Part shown: piece after piece, positions 13,679 through 28,744 of the stretch
Layout: each line of letters opens with the position of its first letter
Numbering within the stretch: position 1 is the stretch's first letter
NCBI GenBank assembly: GCA_035236585.1
Contig: CP141139.1
Span: 52,831,217-52,895,216, forward strand
DNA from: Warburgia ugandensis
Lineage: Eukaryota > Streptophyta > Magnoliopsida > Canellales > Canellaceae
DNA: 64,000 nt
Direction of reading: 5' to 3'
Made by a program: the position numbers and the translations under genes
The notes under the pieces: generated by a model
What the model saw: the letters and a program-made list of their open reading frames with translations, nothing else
The model's database searches: none
Told to the model about the DNA's origin: nothing

Positions 13679-14455
13679 AAATCTAGAAATAAAATTATAT
13701 CCTTAGTATGAGGATATTGAATACGAGAATGATAATATAAACAGACATATCATCTGAGATATACAAGAAGTATTTTAGATACAAGCATGGAGGCTTGTGG
13801 TTTTGTTTTAAACAGGCATAAGCCTGGGGATGCTATGCTAGGAAAGTTATGAGAGTTTGGCCACCCGCTTCCTAAAATTTGATGATATTATGATACCTTG
13901 CCCAAAGAGAGGCTAAAAGTTGGGTGGGGCGATTATGGGAAGGCCCCATTGTGAAAGTCCTACCTCCCCATACGGGTAGTGACACAATATTTTTCACCGT
14001 GGTATCAATGGTGAACAGGGCAATTATCTGAGCACGCTAGTACAGATCAAACTGTCGCATGGTAGTCCTTGAGTATTTTGCATATGATGCATGGCATAAT
14101 AAGATGCCAATACGGACCTAATGAGGGAGTATTTTCCTAGCAAAAGTCTGGATGATTTATCAACTTAGTATATTTGAGTATGGATATTGATGTTTGAGAT
14201 ATTGATTATTTTTCACAATTTTTTACCATATATATATATATATATATATACTTATACACATACGATATAGTGGTGAGTGGTTTAGAATTATTATAGTGGA
14301 TGTTATATGATAAATTTTATGATTGAATAATCATATATAGTAAGGTTCATGGAAATTGAAGTCTATGATTAATATGGAATATGATAATTATGAATACTGT
14401 ACATTTGACTTATATAATTCCATATGTTCTTGAATCCCCTACCAAGTATAGCTTG

Positions 14456-14495
14456 CTGAGATATTGTAAATATTTGAATATTTACAATATCTCAG
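14456..14495 (+). other. LTR stem-loop (perfect 19-bp inverted repeat)
   Basis: The 40-base palindrome is exact apart from two central bases. The outer stem CTGAGATATTGTA is shared with the hairpin at 4339. It lies about 380 bases before the LTR end, right after TAGCTTG. Confidence 0.85.
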
Positions 14496-14872
14496 ATACA
14501 GAAAGAAAGGAATGGAGGGATATGACATGGAAAGACGAAGACCATACTATTGATCAAGATTATGTATATTTGTGAAAGGATTGGATTGTAGTTTGATTTG
14601 TATATTTTGGACATAAGATGTAATAAAGGGGTTGTGTATGTGAACCACTAGATCGATCCTGTAATTTTAATAAAATGAGTTTCTTTAGAAACATATGTTG
14701 TACACAAAATTATGCATGTATATGTGAGTGAAATGTGGCATTCGGATGTTTTCTTAAAAGAATTTCAAAGAAAAAAAATTCACTGCGTAAGTTTCAAAAT
14801 GTTTGCAAAATTGGTTGACCACCATTTGAAAATGATTAACGAAAATGTATTTCAAAAACTCGGGTCGCCACA

Positions 14873-15765
14873 TTATGTATATGTTTTGTGTGTTCAAATT
14901 TTTGGATGTAATTGGTACTATTTCAATGAAATCACTTGAATTTCTTATTACACTTGTTTCCAGTAGTGAAGAACTATTGAATTGAATGTTTTAATGCATA
15001 TAAATTCATGCTTTTATGTGTTGATTACTTGGACATTGGAAACAGCATGGTGCTGGAATTTCCAGCAACATAGAGATATCACCTTATTTATCCTTAATTC
15101 TTCACATTATTTACTACTAGTCTGAGTTATTCTTTAGGAAATTAATTAAGCTTTTAAGTTATGTGTTTAGTTCTTAGATTAGATTGCATGATAGTTAGTT
15201 AGAGGTCCATTGATTTTAGTTTATGTTTTCCCCATAAATCATGCACTTAAACTCATGGTTCATGTGCATGGTTTCAAGATTTTTTCCCTTAGAAAATTTG
15301 CTTAATTTAGATTAAATCCTCAGGCTAAAATTCTAGTTCTATTCATGCATCAAATGTTAGATTAGTTTTGCATCATATTTCATGCATATTGTTATGATTA
15401 TCAATACATCTTACGTCTTTCTTTCATGCATTCTTTCTAGTTTAATTCTACATATACCACTTGCTTAGTTGTTTCCATAAGTATTACAAGTTTTGATTTC
15501 TTAGTTAGACCATTGTTTGTGTTTAGTTTGCATGTTAGGTTAGTTGAGAATGTTTCCATGTCTAAAGTTCTAAATTTATAAAGCTTCTAATTTCATGATT
15601 TTTTATTGCCATCATTAGTTTAGGTTGAAATCTTATTATCTTGGCTAGGTTAAGTAATTTAAAGTAGGGACCACTAGTACCACATTCGTTTGATTCCTTG
15701 TGGGATCAACCTCCCTACATGAGAGCCCTATAATTGCCTTATGAGTTTTATTTAAAACAACAACA
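14873..15765 (+). mobile_element. Tat-like LTR, plus strand, second part (right arm)
   Basis: This is the continuation of the right arm after the nested insertion. 15640-15765 (GGCTAGGTT, AATTTAAAGTAGGGA, GGGATCAACCTCC, then TTTAAAACAACAACA) matches the reverse complement of 5759-5880. It stops at the LTR terminus, with no PBS after it. It therefore behaves as a 3' or solo LTR end. Confidence 0.7.
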
Positions 15766-17089
15766 AGTGCATGAAGATGACTTTCTCTCACATATTCCTT
15801 CTCTTAAATTAAGAAAAGGACCCACCATGGGAACCCACAACTTTCCCAAGGAGAAGGACATGTCACACTCCCTCATGTGTGACATTTAAGGAGAAAATAA
15901 AGGGCAGAAAATGTCAAGTGGTGAATGCATTTACTAGAAATCTATGGCTCTCCTTCATCCATTCTTTTGAAGAAACAATGGCCAAGATCTATTCTGACTT
16001 AGGACTATCCTAGGAGCATCCAATAATAAGAGGGAATGTTAAGGTGGACCAATAGAATTGAAGCATGCAAGAGAGTGGAGAATGAATTCCTATTTGTGGA
16101 GATATTTTTGGAGGGCTGCCCACCATTTTTTAAGGAAGCAAAACATGTTTTAAAAGGGGAGAAAACATGTTATAGCTTGGCATATGATTGATGGAGAAGA
16201 AAAAGGGTGGGGTGATGAGAATTTGTGGGAATCTAACATGAGTTTTCTTAAGGAAATTTCAAGGGAATCCTAGCCATCCACTCTAGGGTTAGTATATGAT
16301 CCAATGGAGGAAACAAAGAAAAGGGGAGAATAACACATAACCCTAGCCCCCATCCCCTTTGGAGTTTGACATAGAAAAGGAGAAAGAAAGAGCAATGAGG
16401 GACTTCTAAGGAAATTTTGCGGGAAGAAAAAGGGTAGAAAGCATGTTATAGCTTGCCATATGATTGATGGAGAAGAAAAAGGTGGGGTGATGAGAATTTG
16501 TGGGAAGCAAACATGTGTTTTCTTAAGAAAATTTCAAGGGAATCCTAGCCATCCACTCTAGGGTTAGTATATGATCCAATGGAGGAAAGAAAGAAAAGAG
16601 GAGAAGAACACATAACCCTGGCCCCCATCCCCTTTAGAGTTTGACATAGAAGAGGAGAAAGAAAGAGCAACGAGGGACTTCTAAGGAGGCATGATCTAAA
16701 GGAGATAGGAGAAAGTTTCCCTCCTTAGGTTTACAAATGAATTAGAGAAGGACAAAAACATATGATGTATAATTCATTCTCTCCTTTGGGTTTTCAATGC
16801 TCTATCAAGAGGAAGAAAGAAGGAAAGAGAAGCTCTCCCATCTCCAAGAAGCTCACATGATCATACCTAAAGGAGAAGGAGAAGCATCCAAGGAGGAGAT
16901 CACTCATAATCTAACATCAATCCCCATCCATCTTCTTCTTCACCATCCAACTTCCCATCCATTTCCTCCTCAATTCAATGCATCATACTTCTCTAGGTGC
17001 AGGTTCCAGATCCAAAAACTAGAGTCTCGATCAGCCTAATGCACCAACCACGTGGTACAACGGTACCTCAAAGACCTGGAGAATGATGG

Positions 17090-17094
<5 letters not shown>
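15766..17094. repeat. Unassigned repetitive DNA; 275-276-bp tandem duplication
   Basis: No recognisable gene. Two copies of a 275-276-bp unit lie at about 16162-16437 and 16438-16690. Both contain CATGTTATAGCTTG, GGGGTGATGAGAATTTGTGG, CCATCCACTCTAGGGTTAG and GAGGGACTTCTAAGGA. The purine-rich style resembles LTR leader sequence. It abuts the CT tract where homology between the LTRs of element 1 begins, so it may be the U3 part of another LTR. Confidence 0.65.

Positions 17095-17143
<49 letters not shown>
17095..17143 (+). repeat. (CT)n microsatellite, 5' LTR copy
   Basis: About 49 bases of CT. The homologous position in the 3' LTR holds 100 bases. Confidence 0.95.
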
Positions 17144-17146
<3 letters not shown>

Positions 17147-18501
17147 TTTCTTTCACCGTAAGAGGAGAGAGAGGCAAGGGCCATTCTGACTCCCTCTCTT
17201 GGGTCATCTCTCTCTTAGCACCAAGCAAATAGTAGCAAAGGCAAAAGAAACCCCACTCCAAGACTTTGCCTTTAGATCTTTCTCTCAAACTTCCCCTCCA
17301 TTAGTTGTTTCCCATCATTTACCAATCTTCATAATCCCTTGTTTCTACTACCGTGTCTTCCCTGTTTTACTCTTAGTTTCACTTGTTCTTAATTTCAATC
17401 ATAGTTTTCACTATTCCACTCTTCTTGTTCTTCACGGTTTTCCCTTCTACCCATCATCATTCATCTTGTATGATTAGTTATCATCGTCAATTTCCTTAAA
17501 ATTAAACAAAGCCCATCTCAATCCCCATTTCTCAAAGCATTTTACTCTATTTTTTAGCCGTGTGTGTCCCTGTTCCTCCCCAATTTTGCTTCTGAATTTT
17601 CATCATGTTCTCTTTTTTTTTTTTATAAGTTTCCTTAGTTTTGGGCAAAATCCAACTCACATTTACCCAAATCCTTCCATTTTCCCTTCATTTCCCCCTT
17701 ACAAATTCCTTGTGTGCTTCATCTTCTTCCTTTCATCAAGTTTTCTTCTTTGTTCTAGTAAAACAAAAAATTCATCAAAAAAAAAATCCAATTTTACCCA
17801 TTCTCTTTTTCCATAATTCCAAATGTGCCCCCTATTTTGTCTTTTTCCCTATTTCATCATATTCTTATTCCATTTTTGTGTTATCCAAGCTTTATTCTGT
17901 TCATAGTTAATCCAAACCTTGTTTGATTAAAGCATAATCAAATCAATGGTTTAGCTTTAACCAACAAGATCACTTTAGTTCTTGATCTTATTCTCATCAG
18001 ATTTTCAATTAATCTTTAGATCTTCACCTTAAACACTTCCTAGATAATCCATTGGTCCTAATCCTCAATCTATTATCCAAAAATTTGATCTAAGTCATTC
18101 AAATCCAAATTTCTTTGCTTAGGTTTGATTATTAAATTTTTGAGAGATCTATTCAATCCAACTGTTGAATCCTTAATCAGAGATATTAGTGAGGGACTGA
18201 TAATGGCTAATCAACTTCAATGTGACTAGATTTGAAGAAATTTGCTAGGATCAAGATAGAAAATTTAATTTTTAGTTGTTAAATCATTTATTTTATATCT
18301 TTTTAGTTCAAAATTTTGTAATTTTCATTAGTTCAATAGATCTAAATTTTGATTCATTATTGCTTAATTTTTGTCATTTCTTTGAATTTATGGGTAGTTA
18401 AATTTTATTTAAAATCCATCTTTCTTAAGTCAAGTCCTAATAACCTGTACTTGCATAACCTATCCTACATTAGCCTTTGCAATTGTGAAAAATAATTAAC
18501 A
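17095..18501 (+). mobile_element. 5' LTR of element 1 (left-truncated)
   Basis: Homologous to 23581-25016 from the CT tract onward. Shared stretches include TTTAGATCTTTCTCTCA, ACTTCCCCTCCAT and AATCCCTTGTTTCTAC. Upstream of 17095 I find no match to the corresponding 2 kb of the 3' LTR. It ends AATAATTAACA, as the other LTRs of the family end AATCAACA. Confidence 0.75.
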
Positions 18502-18507
18502 AGTCTT

Positions 18508-18525
18508 TGGCACTATTATAGGGGA
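18508..18525 (+). other. Primer-binding site of element 1
   Basis: TGGCACTATTATAGGGGA against the Athila/Tat-type TGGCGCCGTTGCCGGGGA. It starts six bases after the LTR end and is followed by TCTGC. Confidence 0.7.
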
Positions 18526-18859
18526 TCTGCATTAGAATTTTCATAAATTTTAATAAAATTTTAAAAATAAAAATAAAAAACTAGGAATTGCTTTATTTTA
18601 GCATTCTAGGCATTTTTAGGTGTATTCTTCAATTTTTTTAGTGCATAATCACCCTATTTCTTGAATTTTGGTACTTATTGCTATTTTTATTTTGTAGAAA
18701 AATTGGTGTAGTAATGATCCTATGAGCCAAAGCTTCATTGGATTAGTTAGGAATTTTATTGCTTTTCTAGATTAAGTTTTTTAGAGAACTTATAGTGAGG
18801 CCCCATTGTAATTTATAATTTATTTATTTTAATTTTAAATAGATTGTGACAATACAGGG

Positions 18860-18887
18860 CAAGTGTGGATAGGGTGGCCCACACTTG
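18860..18887 (+). other. Leader hairpin, copy B
   Basis: CAAGTGTGG and CCACACTTG form a 9-bp stem, with GGTGG in the loop, 335 bases after the PBS. Confidence 0.7.
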
Positions 18888-19849
18888 ATCTTTATTAAAA
18901 CCCCAATGTAAGTATCTCTTACTCTCTTTTTACTTTTTTCCAATTTACATCCTTAACGATAGTGTAATTCATATAGATTAGGGTCATGCATTTTTACTTG
19001 TTGCATCTTAATTAGGATTGTTACATTAGTTAAGCACCTATTTAACAAAGGTTAGCCTAAGCTTGGCTATAACCAAAGCATAGGTTGCATGGTTGTAGTG
19101 TCTTGTTTGTAAAGGTGTGGACCCTTTGTTAGATATCATATATATAGGCGTTACTTTGCTTTTTGTACTACATTGCATATTTAATTGCTTTATGGTGGAA
19201 TAGATGACATTGCTAGTAAGGGCCCCACAAGAACCCTCATAAGATAAGGACTGGATTTCATCACCAGATCTTTGGCCCACCTAAGTAATTAAAATTGATC
19301 CTTGTACATATGCGATTCTAGCCCTTGAATGTAATTTAAAATCAAGTAGAAAGAGACTTAAGATTTCAAGCTCATATGAACCTTTTTGAAAAGTTAGGTC
19401 TATTGTCACTCTAATAGCTCTTGAGCATTGTGGTTATAGTGGGTGTCTTCAAATCTAAGTAATTTTTCCACACCTTTTGTTTACATCAGTTGAGATCTAA
19501 AGGCATCCTGACATGAGAATTGTATTAATTACTTTAGAGCAGAATTTAACTAATAAGCAATAATCTGGCTTGGATTAAAGGAGGAGCTATTTAGATTTAG
19601 GTCTAAATGCTACCCCCTCCACATTAATTAAAGACCATCAATTTAGCTCGTTAACAAGCTATTAAGGTTGATTGTGCAACATTTAGATTTGGGACTAACA
19701 TTTAGGTTGCATTATATAGTTAGGGCTTTTCAAAAAAAGAAAGTACTCATTCATTGTATGCATCAATTTGTCTCATTGTATATAAGGGCCTATTAAGAAG
19801 GGGATAATATATATATATATATAAGATGACTAGTACATTGGATAGGTTA

Positions 19850-21335
19850 TTTGTTTCAAGATAAAATACTGAGTCATATCCACAACCTCAGTTCAACAAT
19901 TATTATGCCTATTATGAACCACAATATCCCACTCCTTCATCACCATCAAACTCCACACACAATGATTACTATTAGGAGCCACTAGATGCACCCACTGTAG
20001 AACCTAGCAATAACTGCTATCTTAAGACAAATTATCAAAATGGATGGAGTAGGCATCATGAATAACCATGGTCTCAAGATTATCAACCATACCAGGAAGA
20101 ACCAACGTGTCTCACCTTGAACAATCCTACCATGACTATCAAGAATATCAGGGTCAACCATCATGGGTTCAACCTACTTAACCTCTTTTCAGTACCCCAA
20201 TGCCACATTAGTTGTTTCCTTTACAACATGACAAACCATCATTACAAGAAAATATGCAATGACTTAGTAAATTAATGGATCAAAATCTTGTTGCACTTCA
20301 AAATGAGGTTGAGTTAATGAAACAAATTGGGGAGGAGAGTGAAAAAATACTTAAAAGAATTTCAAGGTGGGAATTACCAATTCCTACTAAATCTCAAAGT
20401 TTTTCACCTACCTTGACCATTGATTTTAATAATATGATGGAGATATCTTATGATCATTTTGAACCACAAAGTACACAACCATCCATAGAAACCTCTAACT
20501 CATATGTACTCAAGTCATGTCCTGTTCCTTCTTATGATTATCATAAAGAGACATCCAAAGAGTATGAAGATGTAGAACCATCAAACCCAGATCCTCTAAA
20601 ATTATGGCATGCTTTCTTTTATGAATTTGATGAAGACAAACCTATGGATGAAGTGAAGGCATTATTGGAGACTATGACATTATAAACACTTCTCAATGGC
20701 AAGCTAGAGTAAAACACCCTACAAAACCTAAAATACAAATTGAGCCTTGCAATGTAGAAGACATACCTGATTGGGACCTATAAACCTTACTTGAACAATC
20801 ATAAGGTAGTAATTTAAGCTCATCTGAAACCTTACCTGTGCTAGCTAAAGTGGAAGAAGAAGAGTCAGTCGATGTTTTGGTCCTACATCAACCAACTCTA
20901 ATGTACACATTAGAAAATAATTAGGGTTTAAACAAAACCATGTCCTTGCCTCTAGTAATGCAAGAACAACCTTTTGGGGAAGTGCATAGTAAATTTATAC
21001 CCCTATTTTAGGACAATGTAAGGAAAATGGAGGACAAAGATAAACTAAGTACAATGGTTAATGTTATCCCTAAATTTGGTAAAAATGAGGACCATTCATC
21101 TCCATATGGTCCAACAAACTTTAAATTCACAGTAATTCAGGATATCATTGATTTATCAAAACCTAAATTTTCAAGGTGGAGTTATATTGACTACCATGAA
21201 ATATTAAAGATGGGGGGGCCTTCATTGTGGTTCTACTAATATTAAAATCATGGTGGTCTATTATGTCATATTGTTACCAACACCAAAAATTTCTAGATGG
21301 TGGAAATATATAAACTACCACTAGATTATGAAGTG
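19850..21335 (+). pseudogene. Gag-like protein of element 1, frameshifted
   Basis: A Tyr/Gln/Pro-rich N-terminal part (NDYY, EPLDAP, RHHE, PWSQDYQPYQEEPT; about 19860-20160) is followed by a 136-codon open piece at 20275-20685. That piece has a heptad-like start (MDQNLVALQNEVELMKQIG) and an acidic C-terminal half. After a one-base shift comes TSQWQARV and IEPCNVEDIPDWD. It ends with two copies of a module, GPTNFKF through PKFSRW to IDYHEILK (about 21105-21212) and a second decayed copy from about 21229. Element 2 shows the same order. I assign gag by position between leader and PPT. No CCHC knuckle or protease was seen. Stops and frameshifts make it inactive. Confidence 0.65.
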
Positions 21336-21543
21336 ATGTGAGTAATCTTGTACATTTCATTGTTAGGGTTAGGGTTAGGAAAAATTTATTCCTAGATAGC
21401 TAGGATATGTTTAGCTGAAGACGTTAAATTTAGTGCTCAGTGGAAGGCAACTCATGGTTTTTTTAGAAAGTCTTAGTGTTTTGCACTACCAATTCATTAT
21501 TTAGGTGTCCTATATTTCTAAAAATTAAGGACAATGTATAGTT

Positions 21544-21554
21544 CAGCCTGGGGG
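21544..21554 (+). other. Polypurine tract of element 1
   Basis: CAGCCTGGGGG directly precedes the 3' LTR start TGTAAAAATGAG. It is rich in G but interrupted by pyrimidines. The counterpart in element 2 is AAGTTGGGGGG. Confidence 0.65.
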
Positions 21555-25016
<3,462 letters not shown>

Positions 25017-26262
25017 CAATGCTTTGTTATTCAGGATGGCTACCTTTTTAAATAAAGCTTGCTATGCATTCCTCAATATCTCCTTAGAGAGGCAATCATA
25101 CAAGAGGCGCATGCTGAAGGCAATGCCAGTCATTGTGGTAGAGACAAAACTCTTGCCTTAGTACAAGACCATTTCTTTTTGCCTAAAATGGCTAAAGACA
25201 TTTCCAAGCATGTGAAGAGATGTATAACATGCCATCTTGCAAAGAGTCAACATCAAAACATTGGGTTATATACTCCGCTTGCTATTCTTAACTCTCCATG
25301 GGAAGAAGTAAGCATGGCTTTTATCGTTGAACTTCTATAGATGTAGCGCAGCAACAAAGACTCTATCATATTTTTTGTTAACAGATTTTCTAAGATAGCA
25401 CACGTTATTGTTTATAATAAGATGATTGTTACTTCTAACATGGTGGAATTGTACTTCACAGAAGTTGTAAAACTTCATGGAATCCCCAAAAACCATGACC
25501 TCTAATTGAGACCCAAAGTTCATGACTTTTGGAGGATGTTATGGCATAAACTTGGGACTCATTTATAATTTAGATCATCAAGTCTTCCTCAAACAAATGG
25601 TCAAACTGAAGAAGTGAACAAAATTCTGGTAAACTTGTTGAGAAGTTTTGTTCGAAAGAACATCGATCAATGGGACTTATTATTAGGGCAAGCAAAGTTT
25701 GCATTCAATAGTTCCACTAATTAGTCAATCTTTGTAGGCCTTTTGAGGTGGTGTATGGTAAGAATCCTCTATGCCCTATGGATGTAGTACCTTTACCACC
25801 AATGGATAGTTTCAATGGAGATGCAGAGGAATGCGATCAACAAATTAGAAAGCTAAATGAATAAATTCGAGAGAAAATCACATGACAAAATAAGAAGTAT
25901 AAGGTGCAACCTAATAAGCATTGAAAGCTGATGATTTTCTAGGAAGGAGATCTAATTTGGGTATGTCTAAGGAAGGGTGTTTCCTTAAAGGACAATATGA
26001 AAAGCTCAGACCTAGAGCCAATGGTCCTTTCAAGGTTCTAATGCAAATTGGTGAGAATGGATATAAAATCAAGCTACAAGAAGACTGAGGTTTCTGACAT
26101 ATTAAACATAGCTGATTTATCACCATACTATGGAGAGGATGTTGCCAATGACTTAGGTGTTCTGGCTTTTCAACCAAAGGAGAATGACACAGGAGTATAT
26201 AGAGATTCCAAGATTTATGGTAGATCAATAAAATCTAGACTTGGACAGCCAAGATATCTTTA
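25017..26262 (+). pseudogene. Ty3/gypsy integrase remnant
   Basis: A decayed integrase of a Ty3/gypsy polyprotein. It has an HHCC zinc-binding part (EAHAEGNASHCGRDKTLAL, then CITCHLAKS; 25090-25250) and a core start (LYTPLAILNSPWEEVSMAF). A damaged core with several stops follows, then FEVVYGKNPLCPMDVVPLPP near 25740-25800. The C-terminal GPFKVL...LNIADLSPYYGED ends near 26130. The integrase joins element cDNA to the chromosome. RT and RNase H are absent upstream, because the sequence begins right at the 3' LTR of element 1. I see no chromodomain after ADLSPYY. Multiple stops and frameshifts. Confidence 0.8.
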
Positions 26263-28483
26263 AAAAAACCTCTTCAAACGTAATCTTATGCATCTAGCTG
26301 GTCATTAAGGAGTGGATAATGCTATCAACAATGGAACCAATGGTTTGCTTATTATACCAATTTGAAAGAGACGCCCAATTTCACACCCTATGGATGCCTA
26401 TAAAGGAAATTTCCTAGATAGGAAGGTGAAAATCACGCAACCACCCCCCCTCCCCAAATTCTCATCTTAAGATTACTTGACCAGTCAATGTATAACTTAG
26501 TCAAGGTTCTATCCTTTTGGTTATGTAAAGACTTAGCTAGGAAAATCTATGGGTATGGGAATCTATCCATGGTATTAGTGGTTGCTTGGGTGTTAATGGC
26601 TACCTCTCTTGTGTTAGAAAGTAGAGGTTTAGCATAATCAAGCATTAGTAAGTATTATGGGAGAAGGTTCTATATTTAGAAAGTCATTGTAGAATTAGCA
26701 ATTCATGCAATTTAGCTACTTTCTTTTTGGGTTTTTACTTGTCTAATGTGGCTGGGCTATGCACGTCTATAAATGCCATCCATTGTACATCCATTGAGGT
26801 TTAGTTCAATTTTAATTCTAGCCTTTACTCTTTAAAGATCACATTTATTTTGCATTTGGAGATTGGACGTTTTCTTTCTTATTGGAGATTTGGGGATGTT
26901 TTCTTCTAGACCTAACTTGGATTGGCAGAGTGCATCTTAGCTTGGTTATTTCTCTATCCTTGGTGGATTCCTAAGGTGGTGAATTTCTTTCTTTCCCTCA
27001 ATCTTTATTGCTCTTGGTGGATTCTTAGAATGGACTCTTGGTGGATTCCTAGAATTGTACTGTTTTGAGGCTTGAGTTCCATGGTGGTGATTTTATACAT
27101 GTGCTATAACTAATCTTATATTAATTATGTGGTGTCGACTTCTATATGCATAGGTCATTTAGACGTTTTTCTCCAAGCCTAAGTATTTAGTTCCGCGACC
27201 AATCCTAGCACCTGATTATTCGGTGCTAGGTTGGGCTATAAGAAAGAAGTAAGATCTTTATTTCTGAGAGAGAAAATATTAAATTGACAGAAATTCACGG
27301 TTGATTGGCTGAAGGCTGGAGATTACTGGAGGTCAAATACAGAAGAAAAGAATTAAAGCTTCAGAAGGCATTGGCCCTATATCCAATTACCAGAATTTCA
27401 CAATATAGGGGATTGTTGACTTCTGCCAATCTGTTACAAAAGCAACATTTTCTTTTTTATATCTTCCTACTTCTAATGACATCCAGTTCAAGTCTTAAAT
27501 GCAAACGAGAGGAAACATCCTTGAGTTAGCACTCTTCGCGACGTAGCATCAAGGAACTAACACAGTTGCTTTAAAATTTTTAAAACTTCTTAAAGCAAGA
27601 TCATTTGATGGGTTTGTTCATCTTTCAAGGGTTAGTCCTAAACAACATGTTGACTCCTCTCTTATGATCTTATCACTCAATTTACAACCTCCAACTCTAA
27701 CATATAACAGACTTATATTATTTCATTAGCTCAAGTTTTAAACATGTTGAGATAATCCTACACCCATCCAAAGCATGATTAACAATAAGATGCAGAGATA
27801 TCACTTCATCTTAACCCAGCTCAAGCACTATTAACAGTGATAAGGCTCTCTTGTCGCATCTCAAGTCAACTCACTCCATCTCAAGGGCCACTAACACTAA
27901 CACTCTATCAGAACTCTTTTATCTCCAAACCCTGTCATAAAAGACCAAAGAGAGATCATCATGCTCACACGTCATTAGCTAGGTATAATTTTCTCCTTTT
28001 TATTCTTTTATCTTGCAGTGTTGTTCAAGTTTCCTCTTTTGGCCTCTTTAATCTGCTACTATTATGCATTGCTAACTGCAGGTTGATAGATCATGCATGG
28101 CTTTGGTTTTACTCAACCGTTCTGAAATGACTAATCATTTCCTATCATGGTTTACCAGAAGAATATTGATGAATATAAAGTGTTATCCGTTGATTTCCTA
28201 ACCTCCCATTCAAAGGCAAAAGATCAGAGACTTAGAATTGTCAGTTAGTAGCCAATTGTTGGTATGGCTCTTCAATAGCAGAGTCTATAAGGATAGATGC
28301 TTTAGATCATTTAAAGGAGTAGGCTCCATCTGTATTTTTGCCGTCCCATATGTTCTATATGAAAATTATGCGCATCCGACATACAAGTCGATGGCAATTT
28401 GGAGTTTAGGATAAGCATTTGTGACGGGCTCTTGTACAGTGCCTGGGCATATCTTCACTTGTAAAATACTACTGGCAAAAGCA
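26263..28483. other. Intergenic region, possible LTR remnant
   Basis: No supported gene. 26700-27230 has LTR-like traits (CTATAAATGCC near 26770, a hairpin CCTAGCACC / GGTGCTAGG at 27204-27230) and may be what is left of the LTR of the preceding gypsy copy. I could not find a second copy or a PBS. 27240-28480 shows nothing recognisable. The short frames at 27305-27529 and 27837-28130 have no family signature. Confidence 0.5.
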
Positions 28484-28733
28484 CTAGTGGGCCCACTGCA
28501 ACAATCATCCAGACCGTTTATCTGGTAGGGCTTGCTTTGCTACAAGTCAGATGCAAAAAATTTTGACCATCGGAATGGTTTTAAGCCTTTCATTTGGCAA
28601 CCGTTAAATGAAGGCCGAATCATCAGCTGCCTCAAACGTTCAAATGCCTTCTAAGTTTGGTGCATGTCTAATTTATCGCATATACTACGAGATAGACGGA
28701 TGGGATCGCTCATAAATAGTGGGCCCCACTGTG
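28484..28733. mobile_element. MITE-like repeat in the UGD promoter
   Basis: The left end (GTGGGCCCACT, then CATCCAGACCGTTTATCTGG, then TAG) matches the reverse complement of the right end (GTGGGGCCCACT, then CATCCGTCTATCTCGTAG). This gives imperfect terminal inverted repeats of about 45 bases around a noncoding core. No target-site duplication is resolved, so the class is open. Confidence 0.5.
28711..28729 (+). promoter_or_regulatory. Possible UGD core promoter: TATA-like box plus GTGGGCCCC motif
   Basis: CATAAATAG is followed at once by TGGGCCCCAC, resembling TCP-factor sites. A perfect palindrome GTGGGCCCAC lies at 28487-28496. Placement is inferred from distance to the leader exon. No other strong TATA box stands out nearby. 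Confidence 0.35.
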
Positions 28734-28744
28734 ATCCTGCCCGT

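Larger units (their letters stand above)
9529..14872 (+). mobile_element. Large (5.3 kb) solo-LTR-like Ty3/gypsy element
   Basis: The unit starts TGTTACAACCCC and ends CTCGGGTCGCCACA, the same style of termini as the solo LTR at 2505. The flanks are TTATC on the left and TTATG on the right, a 5-bp duplication with one mismatch. I find no PBS, Gag, RT or integrase inside. It carries a TATA-like box, a block related to the LTRs of the 46592 element (around 13820-14020, GGCCACCCGC), and a stem-loop near the 3' end. At 5344 bp it is long for an LTR, so secondary insertions or hidden structure are possible. Confidence 0.65.

Noticed and set aside
21362-21379. TTAGGG-like triplet resembling a telomere repeat
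   Set aside because: Only three units, and the unit is not the usual plant TTTAGGG. The homologous site in element 2 has fewer units, so it is ordinary element sequence.
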